Assembly: GCF_964204645.1 (NCBI RefSeq)
Contig: NW_027437453.1
Span: 1-64,000 of the forward strand
Direction of reading: 5' to 3'
Origin: Tubulanus polymorphus
Lineage: Eukaryota > Nemertea > Palaeonemertea > Tubulaniformes > Tubulanidae
Length of the DNA: 64,000 nt
Below the pieces are notes generated by a model. That model was not told where the DNA came from. It saw nothing but the letters and a program-made list of their open reading frames with translations, and made no database searches. Shown in pieces: positions 24,088 to 34,159 of this stretch (within the stretch, counting starts at the first letter, position 1; each line of letters starts with the position of its first letter). The position numbers and the translations under genes are program-made.

Positions 24088-24354
24088 AGTAATAGGGATA
24101 ATAGGCTTTCAAGCCAAAGGTCGAACGGTCGAGCTCGTAAAAAATGAAAAACATAAAAATAATAACAATTTCTACTTGAATTACTCGCGAAACTCATAAA
24201 AATGAAAAATAAATTCTCACACGCTCGAATTTATTTTTCATTTTCATGAGTTTCACTCCTAATTCAAGTAGAAATTGTTATTATTTTTATGTTTTTCATT
24301 TTTACTCACCCGCCCGTTCAACCTTTAGCTTGAAAGCCTATTATCCCTATTACT
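24088..24354. repeat. Fold-back palindrome within the left terminal repeat
   Basis: The sequence starts AGTAATAGGGATAATAGG and ends with the exact complement of those bases. Arms of about 128 bp pair imperfectly, with mismatch clusters at 'ccaaaggtcgaacggtcgag' versus 'ctaaaggttgaacgggcgg'. The centre is near 24221. The right terminus has the same structure at 41961-42228. Confidence 0.9.
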
Positions 24355-24550
24355 CTTAAAATATTCATATATATATGAATAACATTTAAATCATTGAACT
24401 TCTAAAATCAATTTTAATAAAAAATATAGTATTAAAATGGAAGCAAATAAGTACTACTGCCCAACATGTAAGATAAATATAGATAAGTCTCAAAAAGCAA
24501 GACACAATAAAACTATAACACATTTAGAGAATAAATTGAAACTAGAATAT
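24088..24550. repeat. Left terminal inverted repeat (463 bp)
   Basis: Matches the complement of 41765-42228 almost base for base. The differences I can see are the second base (G versus C) and one extra T near 24142. It covers the fold-back palindrome, an AT-rich leader, and the first 38 codons of the polymerase gene. Confidence 0.93.
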
Positions 24551-27500
24551 AAGGATGATATATTAGAAACTAAATTAGAAGAATTAAAGAATGAAAAAGA
24601 AACATACAAATGTGATACATGTAATCAATCATTCAGTGATAAAAGATATTATAAAGAACATTTAAAATCTATAAGTCATATTAGAAATAAGAATAATGAT
24701 ATTTTAGGTGAAGATTATTTTGATAATGATAACGATAAGAAACAGAAGACAATTAAAAGAATAAAAAATAAATTAAACAATAAAAGACCATACATGGAAG
24801 ATGTAAGAAAATATATTAATTCATTAGATAATAAAAAAGATATAGAGATAACCGAAGCATTTAAAAGTGATATTGGTCCAGCAGCTATCGAGTTTAAATT
24901 TCATAAAGGTAAAACATTAGAAGAAAATAAAAAACATTTAGAAAATATGAAAGAAATAATAAAAATAATTACGGATGTTGAATATCCTAAAATAAGTATA
25001 TCAGTTAAAGTAAAGTTTATAAAATCTGAAGATAAACCAATATATAATATAAATTCTCATTCACAACATATTATATCTAAACAACATATAGATGATAAAT
25101 TAAATAAATGTTATAATGAAATAAAAACTAAAATAGAAGAGAAATATTTTGAAGGATCTGGTTTAATATTTGATGAGATAATATTTATAACTTTACATGT
25201 TTATAACACAAAATATAATAAGTTAACTAAATCAAAACCAATTGATGAAAATAATTTATCATATTATAAAGATGATAGTATAAATGGAACAAGTTATATT
25301 AAATTACCATTTAAAACTAATGGTGTAATAAATATACAAAATTTTGATAATAAATGTTTTATATGGGCAATAATAAGTTGTTTACACCCAGTTGAAGATT
25401 ATAAACAACATAGTTTTAGATTAACTCATTATAAACAATTTGAAAATAATTATAAGATAGATAAATATCCTGTTAGAATTAAAAATATTCCAAAAATAGA
25501 AAGAGATAATAATCTTAAAATAAATGTATTTGATTTAATTAAATTACCAAATACAAAAGGAAATAATATTAAACATTATACATTAGAACCTTTATATCTA
25601 TCAAAAGATTATGATTCAAATAATGTTATAGATATACTATATTATGAAAATCATTACATGTGGATTAAACAAATAGATTTATTTTTTAGAACAGAAAGTG
25701 ATCACCATAATAAAATATATCTATGTAGAAAATGTTTACATAAATTGAGTAATGAAAGTATATTATTAAATCATAAACAACTATGTGATAATCATGATTA
25801 TTGTAAATTAGTTTTACCAAATGAAAAAGATAAAATATTAGAATTCAAAAAATATGATTACAAAAATAAAGTACCATTTGTAATATATGGAGATTTTGAA
25901 TCATTAAATAAAGAATTAACAGATAAAGATAGAAAAGAAATATATTATAAAAGAAAGAAATTAAATTCTAATGAAAATGATTTTTCAGATGAACCACCAA
26001 AAACAAATACAATTAAAAAGATTCATCAATCAGCTGCAGCTTTCGGGTTATATATTAAATCTGATTATCCAGAACTAATTGAAAGTGAATATTATAATTA
26101 TAGAAATGAAAATGTTATCAATCATTTTTGTGACTTATTAATTGAATATGAAATAAGATTTAGTAAATTATTGAATACAAATATAGAAATTATAATGACA
26201 GAAGAAGATAAAGAAGAATTTGCGTTTGCAGATAAATGTTATTATTGTGAAAAACTATTTAATTATAAAGATAAAAAAGTAAGAGACCATGATCATTTGA
26301 ATGGAAAGTTTAGAGGCGCTGCACATGAGAATTGTAACTTACAAGCTAAGAAAATTAACTTTGTACCAGTTATATTTCATAATCTATCAGGATATGATGC
26401 ACATTTATTTATCAAACAGCTATGTTATAAAATAGAAGAAATCAATAATGAAATAGAAATATTAAATTCAAATAGATCAAAAGATAAAATACCAACTTAT
26501 AAATTTAAAATGTTAGCTAAAACATCTGAGAATTATATATCATTCCAATTTGGTTGTCTAAGATTTATAGATTCATATAGATTTTTAAATAGTTCATTAG
26601 ATAACTTATCAAAATCATTAATTGATGATGAATTAAAGATATTAAAAGAATATTACCCAAATTATGATGATTTTAAATTAATGAGATATAAAGGTGCAAT
26701 TCCATATTCTTTCTATAAAAATCATAATGATTTTGAAATAACTGAATTATTGAAAGAACAATTCTATGATGAATTAAAAAATGAATATGTTAAAGATGAA
26801 GTTTATAATAGAACATTGAATATTTGGAATCATTTCAAAATAGAAAATCATGGGCAATTAGTAGATTTATATTTAAAATCAGATGTATTATTATTAACCG
26901 ATATATTCGAAAGGTTTAGAGATGTAAACCTAAAATATTTCAATATTGATCCTTGTCATTGTTATTCATCACCAGGATTAACTTGGGATTGTGGTTTAAA
27001 ATTTACAGATATAAAAATGGATTTGTTAACAAATATAGATCAATTACTATTATTTGAAAAATCTATAAGAGGAGGTGTTTCAGGTGTATTGGGTGATAGA
27101 TATTTCAATGTAAATGATAATCCTGGATATAAATTATTATACATAGATGCAAATAATCTTTATGGTTGGGCAATGATGGAACCACAACCTTATGGGATGT
27201 TTGAAATAACTGAAGTTTTACAAATTGATAAATTTGATTGGAAGAAAAGAATCCTAGATATTGCAGATGATTCAGATACTGGTTACTTCTTTGTTGTAGA
27301 TTTAGAATACCCTGAAAATATTAAATTCAAATCTAGAAATCTAGCATATTGTCCCGAACATAAAACTGTTAAACATGAAGAATTATCAAATTATCAAAAA
27401 AGAATTAAACCCGATAATCATATTCATACTGAAAAGTTAATGGTAACTCAAGAAGATAAATATAATTATGTAGTGCATTATAGAATGTTAAAGTTTTATT

Positions 27501-28471
27501 TGAGACAAGGAATGATATTTAAAAAAGTACATAGATATATTTCATTTAATCAATCTAAATGGTTAGAAAAATATATAGATTTTAATACTACACAGAGAAC
27601 TAAATCTAAAACTGATTTTGAGAAGGATTTTTTTAAATTGATGAATAATGCATTTTATGGAAAAACATGTGAAAATATTAGAAATAGAAGTGATATTGAG
27701 TTAGTTAGTAATGGTAAAAGGATAAAGCATTTACAATCGTATCCGAAATTCATAAGCAACAGAATATTTGATGAAAATTTAGCTGCAGTTAAAATAAGGA
27801 GAACTTCTATGAAGTTCAATAAACCAATCTATGTTGGTGCTACAGTTTTAGAATTATCAAAGTTATTAATGTATAAATTTTACTATAACATATTACAACC
27901 CCATTTTGGAGAAAAAAATATAGAAATATTATATTTTGATACAGATTCTTACATATTAAAGATAAAAAGTGATAATATAAGAGATGATTTAAAAATATTA
28001 AAACATCATTTTGATTTTAGCAATTATCCTGAAGATCATGAACTATTTAGCAATGATAATAAAAAGATTCCTGGTAAGTTTAAGGATGAATTAGGTGGTG
28101 AAGAAATGATAGAGTTCATAGGTATTAGATCTAAAATGTATTCATATAAAACTAAAGAACATGAAGCTAAAAAGTTAAAAGGAATAACCAAAAGCGTTGT
28201 TGAAAAGAATATTCATTTTAAAGATTACATCAATTGTATATTTAATGAAGAAGTTAGAAAACATAAAATGAAATGTTTAAGATCTGAAGATCATGAAATG
28301 TATATTGAAGAGATAGAGAAGATAAGTCTAAACCAATTTGATGATAAAAGATATATTTTAGATGATGGAATCCACACAGTCGCCTATGGTTGCAATTTAG
28401 ATGAATATATAAAATTAAAAAGAGAAGAAACAAAAGAAAATGAGATTATGAAAAGGATTCTAACATGTTAA
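24437..28471 (+). CDS. POLB: Polinton protein-primed family B DNA polymerase (1344 aa)
   Basis: It replicates the element from protein-primed ends. Two C2H2-like fingers lie at the N-terminus (CPTCKINIDKSQKARH from residue 8; CDTCNQSFSDKRYYKEH near 59). A conserved region with NKCFIWAIISCLHP and a later HYMWI follows, and then a 3'-5' exonuclease: DFE at 486-488, HNLSGYD at 648-654, YLKSDV at 812-817. A Cys/His insert with DHDHLNGKFRGAAH (617 onward) lies inside the exonuclease region. Polymerase motifs are DANNLYGWAM (D904), KLMNNAFYGK (1067-1076) and YFDTDS (1166-1171). All catalytic residues expected of the family are present and the frame is intact. The start ATG follows an AT-rich leader inside the terminal repeat (TATTAAAATGG). 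Length is at the upper end for Polinton polymerases because of the N-terminal fingers. Confidence 0.95.
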   Translation: MEANKYYCPTCKINIDKSQKARHNKTITHLENKLKLEYKDDILETKLEELKNEKETYKCDTCNQSFSDKRYYKEHLKSISHIRNKNNDILGEDYFDNDNDKKQKTIKRIKNKLNNKRPYMEDVRKYINSLDNKKDIEITEAFKSDIGPAAIEFKFHKGKTLEENKKHLENMKEIIKIITDVEYPKISISVKVKFIKSEDKPIYNINSHSQHIISKQHIDDKLNKCYNEIKTKIEEKYFEGSGLIFDEIIFITLHVYNTKYNKLTKSKPIDENNLSYYKDDSINGTSYIKLPFKTNGVINIQNFDNKCFIWAIISCLHPVEDYKQHSFRLTHYKQFENNYKIDKYPVRIKNIPKIERDNNLKINVFDLIKLPNTKGNNIKHYTLEPLYLSKDYDSNNVIDILYYENHYMWIKQIDLFFRTESDHHNKIYLCRKCLHKLSNESILLNHKQLCDNHDYCKLVLPNEKDKILEFKKYDYKNKVPFVIYGDFESLNKELTDKDRKEIYYKRKKLNSNENDFSDEPPKTNTIKKIHQSAAAFGLYIKSDYPELIESEYYNYRNENVINHFCDLLIEYEIRFSKLLNTNIEIIMTEEDKEEFAFADKCYYCEKLFNYKDKKVRDHDHLNGKFRGAAHENCNLQAKKINFVPVIFHNLSGYDAHLFIKQLCYKIEEINNEIEILNSNRSKDKIPTYKFKMLAKTSENYISFQFGCLRFIDSYRFLNSSLDNLSKSLIDDELKILKEYYPNYDDFKLMRYKGAIPYSFYKNHNDFEITELLKEQFYDELKNEYVKDEVYNRTLNIWNHFKIENHGQLVDLYLKSDVLLLTDIFERFRDVNLKYFNIDPCHCYSSPGLTWDCGLKFTDIKMDLLTNIDQLLLFEKSIRGGVSGVLGDRYFNVNDNPGYKLLYIDANNLYGWAMMEPQPYGMFEITEVLQIDKFDWKKRILDIADDSDTGYFFVVDLEYPENIKFKSRNLAYCPEHKTVKHEELSNYQKRIKPDNHIHTEKLMVTQEDKYNYVVHYRMLKFYLRQGMIFKKVHRYISFNQSKWLEKYIDFNTTQRTKSKTDFEKDFFKLMNNAFYGKTCENIRNRSDIELVSNGKRIKHLQSYPKFISNRIFDENLAAVKIRRTSMKFNKPIYVGATVLELSKLLMYKFYYNILQPHFGEKNIEILYFDTDSYILKIKSDNIRDDLKILKHHFDFSNYPEDHELFSNDNKKIPGKFKDELGGEEMIEFIGIRSKMYSYKTKEHEAKKLKGITKSVVEKNIHFKDYINCIFNEEVRKHKMKCLRSEDHEMYIEEIEKISLNQFDDKRYILDDGIHTVAYGCNLDEYIKLKREETKENEIMKRILTC

Positions 28472-28499
28472 TCAATTTCAATAAAAATTTGTATAATAA

Positions 28500-28841
28500 A
28501 TGGAGAGTAAACAAGTACATAGTGAATTCTTAGATAGAATTAAAGATACTTCAAACGTCAAATCTGTAGATTATAAATTTAAAAAACTAACTGAGTTAAC
28601 AATTCACATGAAATATTTAATTACTAACATTGAAACAATTACTAATAAATATGGAGATAAATTAGTAATTCATTTAGAATATGAAGGATTAAAAGGAAAT
28701 ACACATAAATTCAGAACTTATTTACCAGATAGATTTCATAGATTATCAAGTGAAGATCTAGAAGAATTATGTTCTGGGTATTTCTATTTCATATACAAAG
28801 GTAAGAATGAAAAAGGGCACCATGAAATAGATTTCGAATAA
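28500..28841 (+). CDS. Small conserved Polinton protein (113 aa)
   Basis: Lies 28 bases after the polymerase stop, with its ATG abutting an AATAAATGG start motif. The central stretch KYGDKLVIHLEY, then TYLPDRF and FYFIYKG, resembles a short beta-barrel (OB-like) layout seen in the gene next to polymerase in other Polintons. A nucleic-acid-binding role is inference only. There is no transmembrane segment and no signal peptide. Confidence 0.6.
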   Translation: MESKQVHSEFLDRIKDTSNVKSVDYKFKKLTELTIHMKYLITNIETITNKYGDKLVIHLEYEGLKGNTHKFRTYLPDRFHRLSSEDLEELCSGYFYFIYKGKNEKGHHEIDFE

Positions 28842-28858
28842 GAAAATATGTAAAATAA

Positions 28859-29617
28859 ATGGCGGAATTAAAAGAATACAGAATATTTGTTGATTCTAGA
28901 AGGCTTACAAATTATAAATCTCATAATTTACTAGTACAATTAGATAGAGAATTCAAGAATTGTGTTGATTTAAAATTGATAAATATAAGTCTATGTAATT
29001 CTTTTTATAATATATCGAATAAAACTATTGAACATAGAGCCTTTTTAATTTTTAATAAGAATAAAAATGAATGGGCTTATATATATTTAAAACCGGGGTT
29101 ATATAATTTAGATACATTAGCACAAGAAATTAATAGAAAAGCCTGGCACAAGTCAGGTAATAATTCCGGGTTTAATATTAGATTTTTAAAAAGTGAGAGT
29201 ACTGACAAAATAAAGATAAGGTTGTCTGATAGTGAAAAACATGCGTTTATGGTAAAAAAACCTATAGCTAAACTGTTAAGAATTCCTCCAGATAAATCTT
29301 TTACAAATGTTGATGCTACACCAAACTTGATACCTTACACACACTTTTATATTTATTACAATTTAATCGATCCTACAAAAACATTCGAAGCAACTAAAGA
29401 TATAACTTGTAATTCTGGTTTACTAAACATTTTACCATTGAAGAATGTTAAAGAATTTGGAACACAAATAAATTATAATTTAACAGAATGTGATTTCAAA
29501 CCATGCATTCCTCGTTTTAATAATTTTAGATTAGAAATTAGAAATCATAATGGATACTTAATTGATTTAAATAATTTCCCTGTAATTTATGAATTAGTTA
29601 TAAGATGTAAAGAGTAA
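28859..29617 (+). CDS. mCP: Penton-type minor capsid protein (252 aa)
   Basis: Predicted single jelly-roll vertex protein of the icosahedral particle. The N-terminus (YRIFVDSRRLTNY) and the C-terminal strand pattern (RFNNFRLEIRN, then LIDLNNFPVIYELVIR) fit Polinton minor capsid proteins, in which the last strands end in an 'I-D-x-N-x-x-P-V' turn. It sits 18 bases after the preceding gene and starts at AAATAAATGG. The frame is intact, unlike that of its major capsid partner at 34160. The call is from pattern and context. Confidence 0.75.
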   Translation: MAELKEYRIFVDSRRLTNYKSHNLLVQLDREFKNCVDLKLINISLCNSFYNISNKTIEHRAFLIFNKNKNEWAYIYLKPGLYNLDTLAQEINRKAWHKSGNNSGFNIRFLKSESTDKIKIRLSDSEKHAFMVKKPIAKLLRIPPDKSFTNVDATPNLIPYTHFYIYYNLIDPTKTFEATKDITCNSGLLNILPLKNVKEFGTQINYNLTECDFKPCIPRFNNFRLEIRNHNGYLIDLNNFPVIYELVIRCKE

Positions 29618-29633
29618 TTTTTTCATTATATAA

Positions 29634-29975
29634 ATGAATATAACTGTTGGACCGAGTATATGTTTTGGGTTTGATTTTAAACATGGTAAAGAAATGAGAA
29701 TTAAACTAAATGATGTAATTACTGATATAAAAAGTAAATCATTTAACAATGCATCAATGATTGATAAAGAAAAGTATAATATAGAAAAAGTAATTGATTT
29801 AATTAAATCACCTTTAGAATATTATGAATTAAATGAAGATGGAATTATTGATGATATTAAAAACATATTATCCAAAATATATGATAATCATAAAACTAGT
29901 AATGAAATAAATGTTGAAATAATCATCACTAAGTTAACTAAATATTTTGAAGATAGTAATTTTTTTGATAAATAA
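29634..29975 (+). CDS. Hypothetical acidic/helical protein (113 aa)
   Basis: Not recognised. A short N-terminal strand-like segment (ITVGPSICFGFDF) is followed by charged helices rich in I, K and D. There is no membrane segment. The start abuts TATATAAATG. The stop TAA is directly followed by the ATG of the next gene, so the two are tightly linked. Confidence 0.6.
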   Translation: MNITVGPSICFGFDFKHGKEMRIKLNDVITDIKSKSFNNASMIDKEKYNIEKVIDLIKSPLEYYELNEDGIIDDIKNILSKIYDNHKTSNEINVEIIITKLTKYFEDSNFFDK

Positions 29976-30197
29976 ATGAGTGATAATAAGTGGATAATAA
30001 CTGGATTATATAATGGCGCATTACTATCAGTTGGAACTGTTGGTTATTCAATGGTATTAAAAAAAGTATTCAAAATGGGAAGTGTTAATGTTGATAGATT
30101 TGATATAAATGATATTTTGAAATTAACGTTAGCAGTTACTTTATCTAATTTAACTATTGATTATTTGGAAAAACAAAAATATATTCCTCCCATATAA
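29976..30197 (+). CDS. Small two-segment membrane protein (73 aa)
   Basis: Hydrophobic segments at about residues 6-28 (WIITGLYNGALLSVGTVGYS) and 47-63, separated by a short polar loop. Proteins of this size and shape occur at this place in other Polintons, and the role is unknown. The ATG follows the previous stop with no gap (AAATAAATG). Confidence 0.65.
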   Translation: MSDNKWIITGLYNGALLSVGTVGYSMVLKKVFKMGSVNVDRFDINDILKLTLAVTLSNLTIDYLEKQKYIPPI

Positions 30198-30221
30198 ATG
30201 TATAATTTTTTTACTAAATAA

Positions 30222-30644
30222 ATGGCTTCTGCAATTATAACTATTATAGGATCGGCAATTGTTAACGCTTTAGCATTTACTGGTGGTGGTTATTTATTTA
30301 AACATATTGATAAAAATAGTTCATTAGGAGAACAAAGAAGACATAATTTAGCGTTAGAGAAATACAATAAAGCTGCAGAAGAATATAGAGAAAAGAGACA
30401 AAACTATATGGATTACATCAATAAAGAATTATATGATCAGAAGATTTCAAACAGAGATTTTCAATCAGTTGATGATGCAATGAGTTTATATAACACAGTA
30501 ACAAATAAAGAAAAATTACATCTATACAAACCTAAATTATCAGATTATTATACCCCAAGTAAAGAACAACAGAAATATGAAATAATATGGATTTTAGGTG
30601 GAACAGTTATTGTTATATTTGTTGCTTATAAGTTTACTAATTAG
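30222..30644 (+). CDS. Two-segment membrane protein (140 aa)
   Basis: An N-terminal hydrophobic segment (about 3-24, ending TGGGYLF), a central charged helix beginning RRHNLALEKYNKAAEEY, and a C-terminal membrane segment (about 120-137). Conserved in position and shape in Polintons. It could be an envelope, inner-membrane or membrane-remodelling protein, but the function is unknown. Starts at TAAATAAATGG behind a T tract. Confidence 0.65.
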   Translation: MASAIITIIGSAIVNALAFTGGGYLFKHIDKNSSLGEQRRHNLALEKYNKAAEEYREKRQNYMDYINKELYDQKISNRDFQSVDDAMSLYNTVTNKEKLHLYKPKLSDYYTPSKEQQKYEIIWILGGTVIVIFVAYKFTN

Positions 30645-30663
30645 TAATTTTTATTCTAAATAA

Positions 30664-31098
30664 ATGGAAGATAAAGTTGATAATATTGATATTATTCCTC
30701 ATGATATAAATAAAACTAAATTAAAAACATATTTAGAAAAACAAATATTAGAATTTGAAAGTGACTTAAAGATAAAAAAGAAAAAATATTTAAAAAGTAA
30801 AATTATATATTATTTGATTATAAGTGGTTCGGTTACAATTAGTTCTGTAATAACATTTCTAGCAATATTCAGCCCATTAACACCTTTAGCTATATCAATT
30901 GGTGTATTAGGATTAAGTTCAAGTGTTTTAACTGGTATAAGTTCAAAATTAAATATAAAAAGTAATAAAGAAAAAATTAAAACTAATATAAATGAAATTA
31001 ATAAATTAAAGAACACACTAGATTATATAATAAGTTTAAATGGTCATATAACAGTTGAAGAACAAGATAAATTATTAAAAGAATTAATAAATTATTAA
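30664..31098 (+). CDS. Membrane hairpin protein (144 aa)
   Basis: A long basic N-terminal helix, two adjacent hydrophobic segments (about 47-69 and 72-92) forming a hairpin, and a charged coiled C-terminal helix. No family recognised. Starts at TCTAAATAAATGG, 19 bases after the preceding stop. Confidence 0.6.
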   Translation: MEDKVDNIDIIPHDINKTKLKTYLEKQILEFESDLKIKKKKYLKSKIIYYLIISGSVTISSVITFLAIFSPLTPLAISIGVLGLSSSVLTGISSKLNIKSNKEKIKTNINEINKLKNTLDYIISLNGHITVEEQDKLLKELINY

Positions 31099-31114
31099 TT
31101 TTTTAATTATATAA

Positions 31115-32416
31115 ATGGGGTTTCCAAAAGCTTTCCAATATAATAAATCAATTAAATATAATATTCCGGCAATAGATTTTAAGAAAAATATTACATATAA
31201 AAATGTAGTTTTAGATTCATTAACTAATTTAGAAATTTATGTTAATGAATCACAGTTTTTTATTTCTAAAATGGAAAATATATTTAATACATATGAAGTT
31301 ACTTTTACTCGAGATGAATATCATATATATAAAGTAAAATCTAATATGAAATATTGGCAGAATCAATTAAATTTTGCTGTTTATTGTGCAACAACAGGAT
31401 GTGGAATTAGTTGGAATGATCATTTAAATAACTTAGATAAAAATTTGAAGTATTCTGATTTAAAATTAATTCACACAATATTTAGATTTCACACATATTT
31501 TCAAATCAGAATAATATTAAATGAATTAGAATGTCCTTTACCCGGGTCTAAATATTTTAAAGAATTGGATAATAATATTAATATATCCAAGTTTTATAAA
31601 ATATGTAATGAATTTAATATAAATATTAATTCCGATTTTAGAGCGCATGGTAAATTGCAAGGTGTTGGTGAAGAGTATGAAATAAAAAGAATTGATTATA
31701 TGCATAGAATTTCAGCTTATCATAATTATAAAATTGATAATAATAATGGTTGGGTTAATTTCATTTTAGAAAATGGTGAAGGTTTTACAAAATCAGGTAT
31801 ATAAAGAATAAATCAATCTATTAGAATTTATTTGATATGTATTTTAGGCGCTCAAGTTGAAACAAGATCCCCAATAATTGGAAATGATAACACTTCATTC
31901 GATGCGCAGAAACAATTTAAAGTTTTATTTGAAGATTCAATTCATAATGATAAAAATAGATCGATTCCAGAAAACATTATAAGATATCAAAATTATTTAG
32001 ATAAATCTCATGTAAGACTAAATTATTGTATAGGCCCTAATCTATTAATTATTTCTAATGATTTAGTATTAAAGATGGGAAATATAATTGGTTATAATAA
32101 TCTAATTAAAACTGCAACAATAAATAATTCATTTGGATTAAATGATATAAATAAAAAGATTATTACTGCTCCAAAATTAATGGAAGGTGAAAAAAATAAA
32201 AAACATATTCAATCAACTGAAACTAAAACTAATAATATTAAATTGGTTAATGATTCCAAAATAAAAGATTACAATACATCAGAAAATAATAGAACTGATA
32301 AAATTCAACATGATATAATTAAACTAAATGATGATAATAAATCCCATGAAAATACTAAATTAGCTATAACTTGTATAGGAATTGTAATCGGAGGAATATT
32401 ATATTTTAAATTTTAA
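31115..32416 (+). pseudogene. Conserved Polinton protein split by an in-frame TAA
   Basis: A single frame of 434 codons is interrupted by TAA at 31802-31804; the same frame stays open on both sides. The part before the stop holds the conserved tract FAVYCATTGCGISWNDHL and a helical FHTYFQIR region. The part after it holds CILGAQVETRSP and FDAQKQF, then a C-terminal membrane segment (LAITCIGIVIGGILYF). These tracts sit together in one protein of unknown function found in many Polintons, so this is a nonsense change, not two genes. There is no start motif in front of the second half. Confidence 0.75.
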
Positions 32417-32432
32417 TTTTTTTATTATGTAA

Positions 32433-34139
32433 ATGGATGTAGAAGGTGGAGAAGATTATGAAATGGGAGAAATGGGAAATAATAAGGAAGGATATATTGA
32501 TGATGATTATAATGATACAGAAACTAATATTGATAATAATGATGAATCAGCATATAATACTAATTTAGGTGAAGATAATGATTATGATGATGATGATGGA
32601 ATTAATACCGAAGTACGTGAAAAATTAAATAAATATTTAGAAGCTCCTGAAAGGGGTAGAATTTCAACTAGAAGAGAAAGAAAAGAATTTATGGAACAAT
32701 TAGTAAAACAACAAGAAAAATATCCTGATGAACATTTGGAATTATTTAAAATGAAATCTAGAGTAACAGATACAATTGTTAACGAATTATTACCATCAGT
32801 TGTAATAGATGAAATTGATACTGAAGATGTTGTAGAACAAATTTTTAAAGATGACCCATATTTCACAAATAATTTAGAATTTAAAAATGATGCATGGTAT
32901 TATAATCTTGATTTAAATAGGAATATTGTAACAATTCAATTATCTAAAATAGGTCAAGAAAATATTTTTGAACCTGAAATGCGAGCAACATCTACAATTG
33001 AAAATTCAAAAGGTGGTAGAGAATTTCTCAAAATTATATGGAATGCACTCGATAGAATAAATGAAGAAGAACCAATTCCTAAAATTAATATAAACAAATA
33101 TTCACCATTTAAAAATCCAAATCCTACTGATTTTGATCCAGAAATGGAAGAGAATAGAAATCGATTAGATAGATTAAGATCTTCAACACCCGAAACATCG
33201 AGAAGAGACACTCAACAAATTGATAATGATTCAAGTAAATTACAATTAGAAAAACAAATTGATAGATTAAGAGATTCAGAAGAACTGATGAATAGTATAT
33301 CAGATACATCTGGTTCTGAAACTGGAATAAATCGACTGCAATATTTACTAGAAAAAGGATTTCTTAATTTAACTGATGAAGAATTAGAAGCATTTCCTGA
33401 ACAAATACGTAGAGAAATTAAAGGTATACAAGTATCAGCTGATGAAATTGCTAATATTAAGATGAGATTTTCTAAAATAACCATGTTAGAAAAAGAATTA
33501 GTTAATGTAGATGAAGAATTAAAACAATTAGAATTAAATAGAAATCATCAAGTAGTTTATGAAGCTGATTTTGAAAGCAGAAAGTTAGCTTTAGTAAAAG
33601 AAATAGATGATTTAGAATATAACATAAAATTACAAAAAGAAGAAAGAGATATATTATTAAAATCATATGATCTTAATCATATTAAAAAATTAAAAGTTAT
33701 TTTTAAAGATTTGTTGATTAAACCAGATTCTGAAATATCATTAAAAGATAGAATAAAATTATTATTTAAATTAGAAGGAATAACAATTCTTTCAATTCTA
33801 ACATCTGTAACTATGGTATTTACAACAATAGGTTTAGCTATATCAAATGCTTTGAAATCTACTCCTACTCCCACTCCAAATAAACCGGATAAACCTCCAG
33901 GCAATAATTCTATACAAGATAAAGTTAAAGATGGTTTAAAGAAATTAGCAAAATATTTATGGGAACTATCTAAAAAATCTGCTGCAGCTTTACCAGGAGT
34001 TATTGCTTCAATTGTTGGTTTTATATTGAAATCTGCAGGTAATATTCTTAACTTTGCTGCTGAACATATTATTTTATTTTTAATTACAGTTGTTAGTGCT
34101 ATTATTTTTGGTTTAGTAAACATGATTAAAAATAAATAA
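32433..34139 (+). CDS. Large acidic, coiled-coil, C-terminally membrane-anchored protein (568 aa)
   Basis: A very acidic N-terminus (residues 1-60), a coiled-coil region (about 345-430), a hydrophobic segment at about 451-475, a proline/threonine linker (TPTPTPNKPDKPPG), then an amphipathic and hydrophobic tail (KKSAAALPGVIASIVGFI and a final membrane span near 540-562). The tail layout is shared with a protein found in many Polintons between the previous gene and the major capsid. It may be a membrane-active virion protein, which is inference. Frame intact; starts at TATGTAAATGG. Confidence 0.65.
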   Translation: MDVEGGEDYEMGEMGNNKEGYIDDDYNDTETNIDNNDESAYNTNLGEDNDYDDDDGINTEVREKLNKYLEAPERGRISTRRERKEFMEQLVKQQEKYPDEHLELFKMKSRVTDTIVNELLPSVVIDEIDTEDVVEQIFKDDPYFTNNLEFKNDAWYYNLDLNRNIVTIQLSKIGQENIFEPEMRATSTIENSKGGREFLKIIWNALDRINEEEPIPKININKYSPFKNPNPTDFDPEMEENRNRLDRLRSSTPETSRRDTQQIDNDSSKLQLEKQIDRLRDSEELMNSISDTSGSETGINRLQYLLEKGFLNLTDEELEAFPEQIRREIKGIQVSADEIANIKMRFSKITMLEKELVNVDEELKQLELNRNHQVVYEADFESRKLALVKEIDDLEYNIKLQKEERDILLKSYDLNHIKKLKVIFKDLLIKPDSEISLKDRIKLLFKLEGITILSILTSVTMVFTTIGLAISNALKSTPTPTPNKPDKPPGNNSIQDKVKDGLKKLAKYLWELSKKSAAALPGVIASIVGFILKSAGNILNFAAEHIILFLITVVSAIIFGLVNMIKNK

Positions 34140-34159
34140 TTAATTTTTTTGTTAAATAA

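Noticed and set aside
31832-32416. Independent 194-aa gene
   Set aside because: It is in the same frame as the preceding gene across one TAA, lacks the start motif of the element, and the halves belong together.
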